Part shown: piece by piece, positions 7,092-13,369 of the stretch
Layout: each line of letters starts with the position of its first letter
How positions within the stretch are numbered: the first letter of the stretch is position 1
Source of the DNA: DATILI01 sp035476635
GTDB taxonomy: Bacteria; Pseudomonadota; Gammaproteobacteria; Burkholderiales; Burkholderiaceae_C
Assembly (NCBI GenBank): GCA_035476635.1
Contig: DATILI010000171.1
Location: 1-13,921, forward strand
Reading direction: 5' to 3'
Length of the DNA: 13,921 nt
The notes under the pieces: model-generated
What the model saw: the letters and a program-made list of their open reading frames with translations, nothing else
Databases searched by the model: none
Told to the model about the DNA's origin: nothing
Position numbers and translations under genes: made by a program

Positions 7092-7121
7092 TTGGCGCTG
7101 CCGTTCGCCAGGCGCTACCGT
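7092..7121 (+). promoter_or_regulatory. Predicted promoter of the biotin-carboxylase/Pxp operon, leaderless start
   Basis: -35 TTGGCG (7092-7097), an 18-base spacer, and -10 TACCGT (7116-7121). With a six-base discriminator the transcript starts at about 7128, the A of the accB-like ATG. This fits the lack of a Shine-Dalgarno there. The elements and spacing match the promoters at 5938-5967 and 11838-11867. Confidence 0.6.
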
Positions 7122-7127
7122 TGCGCC

Positions 7128-7604
7128 ATGGACTTGCAACAGATCAAGGCGCTAATTGATGCGCTGACAGAATCGGATCTGTCCGAGCTGGAATACAAGC
7201 ACGATGGCAGCTCGCTTCGATTGGTGAAGCGCCCGGCGCCGGCAATAGCGCAAGCGGGCGACGGCCGATCACCAGCGGCCGCATCCGAGCCACCGCCTGC
7301 CGGTGGCGACGTGGTGCAAGCGCCCTCCCCCGAGCTTCGCGCTCCAGTCCACGGCATCGTCCATCTGCGGCCGTCTCCCGCCGAAGCGCCGTTCGCCGCC
7401 ATCGGGCAGGTGGTCGCCGCGGGTCAGACGCTGTGCGTGATCGAAGCGATGAAGGTGTTCAACGAGGTTCGGGCGGAGCGCGCAGCCGTGCTGCAGGCCG
7501 TGCTCGTCGATTCCGGCCAGGAAGTCGAGGCCGGCCAGCCGCTGTTCCGGCTCGGCGATGCCGATGCCATGGCGAAGGAGCCCTCATGTTTGACACAGTT
7601 CTGA
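7128..7604 (+). CDS. accB: Biotin carboxyl carrier protein (AccB-like)
   Basis: The 158-residue protein carries biotin as the swinging arm between a biotin carboxylase and a carboxyltransferase. An N-terminal segment (MDLQQIKALIDALTES, then LEYKHDG) resembles AccB. A linker rich in Ala, Pro and Gly spans about 36-72. The C-terminal biotinyl barrel spans about 73-145, with the biotinylated Lys109 in EAMKVFNE. The motif reads MKVFN rather than the MKMMN usual in acetyl-CoA carboxylase. The ATG at 7128 has no Shine-Dalgarno and coincides with the predicted transcript start. The gene overlaps the biotin carboxylase by 19 bases. No accA or accD is nearby, and the carboxyltransferase partners appear to be the PxpB/PxpC-like proteins downstream, so this is probably not the housekeeping fatty-acid carrier. 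The symbol names the family only. Confidence 0.88.
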   Translation: MDLQQIKALIDALTESDLSELEYKHDGSSLRLVKRPAPAIAQAGDGRSPAAASEPPPAGGDVVQAPSPELRAPVHGIVHLRPSPAEAPFAAIGQVVAAGQTLCVIEAMKVFNEVRAERAAVLQAVLVDSGQEVEAGQPLFRLGDADAMAKEPSCLTQF

Positions 7605-8938
7605 TTGCCAACCGGGGCGAGATCGCCCTGCGCATCCAGCGCGCCTGCCACGCCATGGGCCTGCGCACCGTTGCGGTGTATTCGGAAGCCGACAGCAACG
7701 CAATCTATGTGCGCCAGGCGGACCAGGCCCTGTGCATCGGCCCCGCCGCGACGGGACAAAGCTACCTGAACCAGGCTGCGATCCTGTTCGCCGCCAAAGT
7801 CGGTGGTGCGCAGGCCATTCACCCCGGCTACGGATTCCTTTCGGAGAACGCGGATTTCGCCGAACGCGTGGCGCAGGCCGGCCTGGTCTTCATCGGACCC
7901 AGCGCGGCCTGCATTCGCACCATGGGCGACAAGGTCGCGGCCAAGCGCGCCATGCGCCAGGCCGGCGTGCCTTGCGTGCCGGGTCCCGACGAGGGCCTGC
8001 CGGAAGATGAGGCCGCGATCCGGGCGATTGCGCGCGAGCTCGGCTACCCCGTGATCGTCAAGGCCGCAGGCGGCGGCGGCGGGCGTGGCATGCGCGTGGT
8101 GCAGGAAGAAGGGATGCTCCTGGATGCGCTGGCGCTGACCCGCGAGGAGGCGCGGCGCGCCTTCGGCAACCCCGAGGTCTATATCGAGAAATTCCTGCTG
8201 CACCCGCGCCATGTGGAGATCCAGGTGCTGGCGGACAGCCATGGCAACGCGCTGTGGCTGGGTAGCCGCGACTGCTCGCTGCAGCGCCGCCACCAGAAGG
8301 TGCTGGAAGAAGCGCCCGCACCGGGCATCGATCCCGCGTTGATCGCGCGCGTCGGCGAGCGCTGTGCCCAGGCCTGCCGGCAGATCGGCTATTGCGGCGT
8401 CGGCACTTTCGAATTCCTGTACGAGAACAGCGCTTTCTATTTCATCGAGATGAACACGCGCCTGCAGGTGGAGCACCCGGTGACCGAGATGACCAGCGGC
8501 ATCGACATCGTGCAGCAGCAGATCCGCGTGGCCCGCGGCGAACCCTTGGCGATGGCGCAGGACGATGTGGCCTGCCGGGGCCACGCGCTGGAATGCCGCA
8601 TCAATGCGGAGGATCCGCAGACCTTCGCGCCGGCGCCGGGGGGCATCACGGGTTGGCAGGTGCCCGGCGGCTTCGGCGTTCGGGTGGACTCGCATGCCGG
8701 TGCCGGCTACCGGGTCCCGCCCTACTACGACTCCATGATCGCCAAGCTCATTGTCCACGGCGACACGCGCGAGGACGCCCTGGCGCGCATGCGTCTTGCC
8801 TTGGCCGAGATGTCGATCGAGGGCGTCGCCACCAATCTGCCGATGCACCGCGAGATCGTGCGCGATGCGGGCTTCTCGCGCGGCGGAGTCGACATCCACC
8901 ACCTGGAGCGTTGGCTGCAGCAAAGGGCCGCCGCATGA
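7586..8938 (+). CDS. accC: Biotin carboxylase subunit (AccC-like)
   Basis: The 450-residue protein is colinear with E. coli AccC, and key residues fall at the same numbers: Lys116, Lys159, the glycine-rich loop at 162-168, His209, Cys230, Glu276, Glu288, Asn290, Arg292, Glu296 and Arg338. All ATP, bicarbonate and biotin contacts are present, so the enzyme should be active. It uses ATP and bicarbonate to carboxylate biotin on the carrier protein. Domain order is the N-terminal biotin-carboxylase domain (ANRGEIALR at 8-16), the ATP-grasp, then the C-terminal domain. AAGGAG at 7575-7580 lies five bases before the ATG at 7586. Its stop overlaps the PxpB start (ATGA). Partner genes point to a urea-carboxylase-like rather than acetyl-CoA-type complex; this is inference. 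Confidence 0.93.
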   Translation: MFDTVLIANRGEIALRIQRACHAMGLRTVAVYSEADSNAIYVRQADQALCIGPAATGQSYLNQAAILFAAKVGGAQAIHPGYGFLSENADFAERVAQAGLVFIGPSAACIRTMGDKVAAKRAMRQAGVPCVPGPDEGLPEDEAAIRAIARELGYPVIVKAAGGGGGRGMRVVQEEGMLLDALALTREEARRAFGNPEVYIEKFLLHPRHVEIQVLADSHGNALWLGSRDCSLQRRHQKVLEEAPAPGIDPALIARVGERCAQACRQIGYCGVGTFEFLYENSAFYFIEMNTRLQVEHPVTEMTSGIDIVQQQIRVARGEPLAMAQDDVACRGHALECRINAEDPQTFAPAPGGITGWQVPGGFGVRVDSHAGAGYRVPPYYDSMIAKLIVHGDTREDALARMRLALAEMSIEGVATNLPMHREIVRDAGFSRGGVDIHHLERWLQQRAAA

Positions 8939-9603
8939 TGAAGCACGAATCCTGCGTCAGCTTTCTGGGAACCACTGCGGCGCTGTTCGAGGCGCCCGGC
9001 GCGCTTGGCCTGGCCCCGCAGCAACGCATCTGGGCCCTGGCCAGCGAGTGCGAGGCCTGGCCCGAGGTGCGCGAGGCCGTGCCCGGCATGAACAACCTCA
9101 TGCTCACGTTTGTCCGCCCGCCGCGCACCGAGGCGGCGCTGGCCCTGTTCGAAAGGCGGCTGCTGTGCGCCTGGGACCGCGTGCAGCCGCTGCCGCTGGA
9201 AGGCCGCGTGATCGAGTTGCCCGTGGTCTACGGCGGTGGGGGCGGCCCCCACATGGACGACGTGGTCGCCCACACCGGGCTGAGCGTCGACGAGATCGTC
9301 GCGCTGCACAGCGCCCCGCTCTATCCGGTGTATGCGCTTGGCAGCCATCCCGGCTATTGCTATCTCGGCGGCATGGACCCGCGCATCGCCACGCCCCGGC
9401 GCAAGGTGCCCGTGGTGCGCATCCCCGGCGGCGCGGTCTCCATCGGCGGCGCCCAGACCGGCGTCTCGGCCTCCGACGGCCCGAGCGGCTGGAACACGAT
9501 AGGCAGCACCTCGATGGCCTTCTTCGATGCGTCGCAACAACCGCCGGCCGTGCTGCGGCCGGGCGACCGGATCCGCTTTCGGGTCGAGGACGTCATCCGA
9601 TGA
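8935..9603 (+). CDS. pxpB: PxpB/KipI-family protein (5-oxoprolinase subunit B; carboxyltransferase C_D domain)
   Basis: The 222-residue protein belongs to the KipI/PxpB (AHS1, CT_C_D) family. Landmarks are VPGMNNLMLTF, the LPVVYGGGGGPHMDDV segment near residues 97-112, LGSHPGYCYLGGMDPR, and the closing RIPGGAVSIGGAQTGV followed by GWNTIGST. In E. coli and Bacillus, PxpB works with PxpC and PxpA in ATP-dependent 5-oxoproline opening. In urea carboxylase the equivalent sequence is half of the carboxyltransferase domain. The start at 8935 overlaps the biotin-carboxylase stop (ATGA), and the end overlaps pxpC the same way, so translation is coupled. The KipI role in sporulation is not relevant here. 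The combination with biotin enzymes suggests a carboxyltransferase function. Confidence 0.9.
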   Translation: MMKHESCVSFLGTTAALFEAPGALGLAPQQRIWALASECEAWPEVREAVPGMNNLMLTFVRPPRTEAALALFERRLLCAWDRVQPLPLEGRVIELPVVYGGGGGPHMDDVVAHTGLSVDEIVALHSAPLYPVYALGSHPGYCYLGGMDPRIATPRRKVPVVRIPGGAVSIGGAQTGVSASDGPSGWNTIGSTSMAFFDASQQPPAVLRPGDRIRFRVEDVIR

Positions 9604-10604
9604 TCGAGATCCTTTCTGCCACCGCCCTGGCCACCGTGCAGGACCTCGGGCGCACCGGCAGCCTGCGCTGGGGCGTCGGCACTGCCGGCGCCATGGACCC
9701 GCTGGCGCTGGCCGCGGGCAACCTGCTGCTGGGCAACGACGCCAATGCCGCCGCCGTCGAGGTGCCGGTGTTTCCCTTCGCGGTGCGCTTTGTCCAGGCC
9801 TGCGCTTTTGCCCTGACCGGCGCGGACTGCCAGGCCCGGCTGGACGGCGCCCCGCTCCTTCCCTGGTGGAGTTGCGAGGCACGCGCGGGGCAGGTGCTGG
9901 CATTGGAGCCGCCGCACCAGGCCGACCAGGCCGGCGCGTGGCGCGCCAGCCGCGCCTATCTGTGCCTGGCCGGCGGCGTGGACGTGCCACCGGTGCTGGG
10001 TTCGCGAAGCACCCAGTTGCGCGGCGCCTTTGGCGGACTCGAAGGGCGCGCATTGCGCCAGGGCGACACTTTGCGCGCCGGCTCCGCGGGCCAGGCGAAG
10101 TGCAGCACCGGCTTCGGCCTCGTCCCGCCGGCGCTGTCCTTGCCGCTGCAGCTGGACGGGGTCGCCGCCATGCGCGTGTTGCCAGGCGCGGAGTACCGCT
10201 CTTTCCGGGAAGAATCGCGCGCGGCTTTCTGGGCCGGCGAATGGAAAATCACGCCGCAGAGCGATCGCTATGGCTACCGGCTTGCAGGCGAACCCTTGGT
10301 GCCCATCGAGCCGCTGGAGATGCGCTCGCACGGCATCGTGCCTGGCGTGATCCAGGTGCCCGCCGGCGGGCAGCCCATCATCCAGATGCGCGACGCCCAG
10401 CCTTCGGGCGGCTACCCCAAGTTCGGAACGGTGATCGAGGCCGACCTCTGGCGTCTCGGCCAGGCTCCCATCGGCAGCCGGGTGCGCTTTGTGGAAACCA
10501 CCTGGGACGATGCGGTGGCTGCGCTGGACGAGGTCGAGCACTGGCTCGGCGAAACCCGGCGCCTGATCGGGCTGCACCACTGGCAATGCGCGAGGAACGC
10601 ATGA
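9600..10604 (+). CDS. pxpC: PxpC/KipA-family biotin-dependent carboxyltransferase subunit
   Basis: The 334-residue protein belongs to the KipA/PxpC (AHS2, CT_A_B) family. Landmarks are the opening LATVQDLGRTG, the GVGTAGAMDPLAL segment with GNLLLGN, RAYLCLAGGVDVPPVLGSRST, FGGLEGRALRQGD, and the C-terminal LEMRSHGIVPGVIQVP, GGQPIIQMRDAQPSGGYPK. In urea carboxylase the homologous segment joins the PxpB-like one to form the site that transfers carboxylate from carboxybiotin to urea nitrogen. I expect the two to form a heteromer here. ATGA overlaps on both sides show tight translational coupling. The length is normal and no conserved block looks damaged. The 5-oxoprolinase naming is inherited from the family; the real substrate is not known. 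Confidence 0.9.
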   Translation: MIEILSATALATVQDLGRTGSLRWGVGTAGAMDPLALAAGNLLLGNDANAAAVEVPVFPFAVRFVQACAFALTGADCQARLDGAPLLPWWSCEARAGQVLALEPPHQADQAGAWRASRAYLCLAGGVDVPPVLGSRSTQLRGAFGGLEGRALRQGDTLRAGSAGQAKCSTGFGLVPPALSLPLQLDGVAAMRVLPGAEYRSFREESRAAFWAGEWKITPQSDRYGYRLAGEPLVPIEPLEMRSHGIVPGVIQVPAGGQPIIQMRDAQPSGGYPKFGTVIEADLWRLGQAPIGSRVRFVETTWDDAVAALDEVEHWLGETRRLIGLHHWQCARNA

Positions 10605-11011
10605 CGATTCCAGAGCTTCGCCAACTGGCGCAATGGCTTGCCGGCACCGACATCGGTTTGCTGGAGTTGCGTACGCCGCAAGCGCACATCCGGCTGCGCC
10701 GCACCGACGGACCGGACGGACCTTTTTTCGACGAGTCAGTGTCTGCCGAGGCGGAAACCGGGCCGCCGCCAATACCGGCCGCCGTGGCCCCGTCGGTCGG
10801 CGTCTTCCTGCACCATCATCCGCTGCGTGAAGCCGCCCTGGCAGCGCCCGGCGCATCGGTGCAGGCGGGCCAGGTGGTCGGGCTGGTCCAGGTCGGCGCA
10901 CTGCTCCTGCCGGTGCTCGCACCCCAGGGCGGTGTCGTGGCCGCCATGGCGGCCGCGCACGGCAGCGTCGTCGGCTACGGCGCGAAGCTGGTCGAATTCA
11001 GGAGGGCGTGA
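10601..11011 (+). CDS. BCCP-like protein lacking the biotinylation lysine
   Basis: The 136-residue protein looks like a diverged copy of the carrier protein encoded first in the operon. It keeps the N-terminal segment (IPELRQLAQWLAGTDIGLLELR), a short linker, and a C-terminal biotinyl-like barrel with AGQVVGLVQVGALLLPVLAP. Aligned by the AGQ turn (Gly90 here, Gly99 there), the EAMK motif is replaced by QVGA, with Ala100 at the position of the biotinylated Lys109. It therefore cannot carry biotin in the usual way. The frame is intact, GAGGA precedes the ATG, and the start overlaps the pxpC stop (ATGA), so it is not an obvious pseudogene. A structural role, for example filling a barrel position in the complex or modulating the true carrier, is inference. 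Such short proteins are often annotated simply as acetyl-CoA carboxylase. Confidence 0.8.
   Translation: MTIPELRQLAQWLAGTDIGLLELRTPQAHIRLRRTDGPDGPFFDESVSAEAETGPPPIPAAVAPSVGVFLHHHPLREAALAAPGASVQAGQVVGLVQVGALLLPVLAPQGGVVAAMAAAHGSVVGYGAKLVEFRRA
11000..11005 (+). promoter_or_regulatory. Consensus Shine-Dalgarno deciding the pxpA start
   Basis: AGGAGG lies eight bases before the ATG at 11014 but only two before the in-frame GTG at 11008. The ATG is therefore the start. This is the only full-consensus site I noticed in the operon. Confidence 0.75.
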
Positions 11012-11013
11012 CG

Positions 11014-11778
11014 ATGGACATGGATCTCAATGCCGATCTGGGAGAAGGTTTCGGCCCCTGGCAGATGGGGGACGACGCGGCGCTGCTGGAAGTGGTGTCA
11101 TCGGCCAACGTGGCCTGCGGCTTTCATGCCGGCGACCCGGTCATCATGGACCGCACGGTTCGTACGGCCAAGGCGCGCGGCGTGGACATCGGCGCGCACG
11201 TGGGCTTCCCCGACCTGCAGGGCTTTGGCCGCCGCCCGATGCAGATCGACCCGAAAGAGCTCGCCACCCATGTCATCTACCAATTGGGCGCACTCGCAGG
11301 TATTGCAAAGGCCGCGGGGTGCCGCGTGACGCACATGAGCTTTCACGGCGCGCTGGGCAACCTCGCAGCCGCCGATGCGGCATTGGCCCGGCCGCTGGTG
11401 CGGGCGGTGGCGGACTTCGACCCCGAGTTGATCATCGCTTCGTCCAGCAGCCGGTCGATCGAGGAAGCCGCGGCGCATTGCGGGCTGCGCGTGGCCACCA
11501 CCTTCCTGGCCGACCGCGCCTGCCAGGACGATGGCCTGCTGGTGCCCCGCCATCTGCCGAACGCCGTCATCCACGACCGCCAGGCGGTGCTCGCGCGCGT
11601 GCGGCAACTATTGGCAGAAGGGACGGTCACGACCCATGCCGGCAACAAGATACCGGTGCGGGCGCAGTCCATCCTGCTGCATGGCGACACGGCCGGCGCC
11701 GTGGACCTCGCCCGGGCCGTGCGCGGCGTGGTCGAAAGCGCCGCGAGCATCGTGCCGATTTCCCGGCAATTCGGTTGA
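11014..11778 (+). CDS. pxpA: PxpA/LamB-YcsF family protein, divergent subfamily
   Basis: The 254-residue protein has the LamB/YcsF fold (TIM-like barrel, polysaccharide-deacetylase-related). It opens with DLNADLGEGFG, followed by SANVACGFHAGDP (30-42), GFGRRP, TFLADRA, DGLLVPR, and HGDTAGAV (223-230). PxpA hydrolyses the ring of 5-oxoproline in the PxpABC enzyme. Several normally conserved positions differ. The usual VKPHGALYN reads MSFHGALGN (108-116), so Lys and Pro are Ser109 and Phe110. The usual HPGYPD reads HVGFPD (62-67). The usual Tyr after FADRA is Cys170. His111 and the acidic motif near the N-terminus remain. The differences suggest another substrate. The gene ends the six-gene operon; no terminator is visible before the next promoter, so some read-through into the dehydrogenase is likely. 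Confidence 0.88.
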   Translation: MDMDLNADLGEGFGPWQMGDDAALLEVVSSANVACGFHAGDPVIMDRTVRTAKARGVDIGAHVGFPDLQGFGRRPMQIDPKELATHVIYQLGALAGIAKAAGCRVTHMSFHGALGNLAAADAALARPLVRAVADFDPELIIASSSSRSIEEAAAHCGLRVATTFLADRACQDDGLLVPRHLPNAVIHDRQAVLARVRQLLAEGTVTTHAGNKIPVRAQSILLHGDTAGAVDLARAVRGVVESAASIVPISRQFG

Positions 11779-11802
11779 AAGGGTCAGGCCCGCTGGAGCA
11801 AC

Positions 11803-11817
11803 ATAAGGGCGGCTTAT
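11803..11817. promoter_or_regulatory. Nac/LysR-type operator, copy 3
   Basis: ATAAG-GGCGG-CTTAT is a perfect 5-bp-arm dyad fitting ATA-N9-TAT. It starts 25 bases after the pxpA stop and is centred near -64 from the predicted dehydrogenase transcript start. The following bases share CCTCACAGC with copy 2. Confidence 0.7.
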
Positions 11818-11837
11818 CTCCTCACAGCCAATTCGTC

Positions 11838-11867
11838 TTGGCGCAAACGAGAACAGGCCGATACAGT
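11838..11867 (+). promoter_or_regulatory. Predicted promoter of the dehydrogenase-permease operon
   Basis: -35 TTGGCG (11838-11843), an 18-base spacer, and -10 TACAGT (11862-11867), with a predicted start near 11874. It leaves a leader of about 22 bases containing AAGGA before the ATG at 11896. It matches the other two promoters in spacing. Confidence 0.6.
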
Positions 11868-11895
11868 GAATTCGAGACGCCACAAAAGGACAAGA

Positions 11896-12648
11896 ATGCC
11901 ATTCTCCGACTACAAGACCGCGTTGGTGACGGGAGCTTCCTCGGGCATCGGCGCCGCCGTCGTCGAGCGTCTGTGCCGTGAGGGCCTGCAAGTGCACGCC
12001 GTGGCCCGCAGTGCGGACAAGCTGGCCGAACTCGCAGCGCGCACGGGGTGCAAAGCACACGCAGTCGATGTCAGCGACCTGCCGGCCATCACCCGGCTTG
12101 CGCAGGAGGTGGAATTCGACGTGCTCGTGAACAGTGCTGGCGTGGACCGGCCGGGCTCCATCCTCAAGGCCGACGCCGAAGGCATCGACTTGCTGCTGGA
12201 TGTGAACCTGCGCGCCGTGCTGCACCTGTGCCGACTGGTGGTTCCGGGCATGGTGGCGCGCGACCGCGGGCACGTGGTCAACATCAGCTCCATCGCCGGC
12301 GCCTACAACTTCGGCGGCAACTCCACCTACCACGCAACCAAGGCGGCCGTGAGCATGCTGTCGCGGCAGTTGCGCATCGACGCCTTCGGCAAGCGCGTGC
12401 GCGTGACCGAGATCTGCCCGGGCCGCGTGGCCACCGAGATCTTCGCCCATGTGCATGGCGACTCGAAGGAAACCTACCAGCGCTTCGTCGAAGGCTTCGA
12501 GCTGCCGCAGGCGGCGGACATTGCCGATGCCATTGCCTTCGCCATCGCGGCACCGATTGCCGTGAACATCGGGCACATGGAAATCACGCCCACGCTGCAG
12601 GTGCCGGGCGGCTTGTCCACCACGCGCCCCGGCCAGGCACAGCCCTGA
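11896..12648 (+). CDS. YdfG-type short-chain dehydrogenase/reductase
   Basis: The 250-residue protein is a classical SDR. It has TGASSGIG (12-19) for the cofactor, NSAG (79-82), Asn104, and the catalytic triad Ser132, Tyr145, Lys149. Arg38 after the second strand suggests NADP(H). The C-terminal pattern VNIGHMEITPT followed by TTRP resembles E. coli YdfG, which oxidises 3-hydroxy acids such as L-allo-threonine and serine and reduces malonic semialdehyde. I therefore expect a 3-hydroxy acid or hydroxy-amino acid substrate, at moderate confidence. AAGGA at 11886-11890 lies five bases before the ATG at 11896. An upstream in-frame GTG at 11866 overlaps the -10 box and is unlikely. The permease gene follows 16 bases downstream, in the same operon. 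Confidence 0.88.
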   Translation: MPFSDYKTALVTGASSGIGAAVVERLCREGLQVHAVARSADKLAELAARTGCKAHAVDVSDLPAITRLAQEVEFDVLVNSAGVDRPGSILKADAEGIDLLLDVNLRAVLHLCRLVVPGMVARDRGHVVNISSIAGAYNFGGNSTYHATKAAVSMLSRQLRIDAFGKRVRVTEICPGRVATEIFAHVHGDSKETYQRFVEGFELPQAADIADAIAFAIAAPIAVNIGHMEITPTLQVPGGLSTTRPGQAQP

Positions 12649-12664
12649 GCCGAACGGGCCCGCC

Positions 12665-13366
12665 ATGAAAAACTTCGATCTGATGGCGATCCTGCTGAAT
12701 GCGGATTTCGGCGGGATGCTGGTCAAGGGCCTGCAGATGACGCTGAAGATCGCAGCGGGCTCCTGGCTGCTGGCGATGGCCGTGGCGCTGGTCCTGCTGA
12801 CCGTGCGCCTCACGCCCAGCCGCCTGGCCGAACGGTTCGTGGCCGCCTATGTGTCCTACCACCGCAACGTGCCCACGCTGGTTCAAGTCATGCTGTGGTA
12901 CTTCGGCATCTTCAGCCTGCTGCCCGATGGCCTGCAAACCTGGCTGTCCGAACACAACGCCGAGGCGCTTCTTTCCATCGTGGCACTCGGGCTGTGCCAG
13001 GCCGCCTACTTCAGCGAAGACCTGCGCTCGGGCCTGCGCGCCATTCCCAGCGGCCAGACGGAGGCGGCACGCGCCCTGGGCCATGGCTACATCAGTTCGA
13101 TGCGCCACGTGATCCTGCCGCAGGCCGTGCGCAACGCGGTGCCGGCCCTGGTGAACCACAGTGTTTCGCTGTTCAAGAACAGCAGCCTGGCGATGGCCAT
13201 CGGGGTCACCGAGCTGACGCACGCGGTCAAGGAAATCGAGAGCCAGAGCTTTCGAACCTTCGAGGCCTACTTCGTGGCCACGGTGGTGTACCTGGGCTTC
13301 TCGCTGTTGATCATGGCGGTCGGTGCCTGGCTGGACCGGCGCTACAGCATTGTGGGCACGAGGTAA
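12665..13366 (+). CDS. Polar amino-acid ABC transporter permease (GltJ/HisM-like)
   Basis: The 233-residue inner-membrane protein belongs to the His/Glu/Gln/Arg permease family. Hydrophobic segments lie near residues 24-47, 70-88, 102-117 and 200-222. The cytoplasmic EAA loop, which docks the ATPase, is at about 118-157 (LRAIPSGQTEAARALGHG, then ILPQAVRNAVP). The VSYHRNVPTLVQVMLWYFGI segment is typical of GltJ-like subunits. It pairs with the following permease in a heterodimer. The start at 12665 has no strong Shine-Dalgarno and probably depends on coupling to the dehydrogenase. The periplasmic binding protein and ATPase are not in the window; they probably lie to the right. Its place in this locus suggests import of an amino acid or amide related to the Pxp-type enzyme; the cargo is inference. 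Confidence 0.9.
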   Translation: MKNFDLMAILLNADFGGMLVKGLQMTLKIAAGSWLLAMAVALVLLTVRLTPSRLAERFVAAYVSYHRNVPTLVQVMLWYFGIFSLLPDGLQTWLSEHNAEALLSIVALGLCQAAYFSEDLRSGLRAIPSGQTEAARALGHGYISSMRHVILPQAVRNAVPALVNHSVSLFKNSSLAMAIGVTELTHAVKEIESQSFRTFEAYFVATVVYLGFSLLIMAVGAWLDRRYSIVGTR

Positions 13367-13369
13367 GCC

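Noticed and set aside
7424..8923. 499-codon open frame antisense to the biotin carboxylase
   Set aside because: The sense frame carries every catalytic residue of AccC at the expected number. The antisense product resembles no family.
7128..8938. Carrier and carboxylase as the housekeeping acetyl-CoA carboxylase pair
   Set aside because: No accA or accD is nearby, the motif is MKVFN instead of MKMMN, and the operon supplies urea-carboxylase-type carboxyltransferase subunits instead.
9360..10922. 520-codon open frame antisense to pxpB, pxpC and the carrier-like gene
   Set aside because: It spans three coupled sense genes and has a typical shadow composition.
10601..11011. BCCP-like gene as a pseudogene
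   Set aside because: The frame is intact, it has a ribosome site and is coupled at both ends, and both N-terminal segment and barrel are preserved. Only the biotinylation motif is lost.
11866..11895. GTG at 11866 as the dehydrogenase start
   Set aside because: It overlaps the predicted -10 box. The ATG at 11896 has AAGGA at good spacing and begins directly before the SDR fold.
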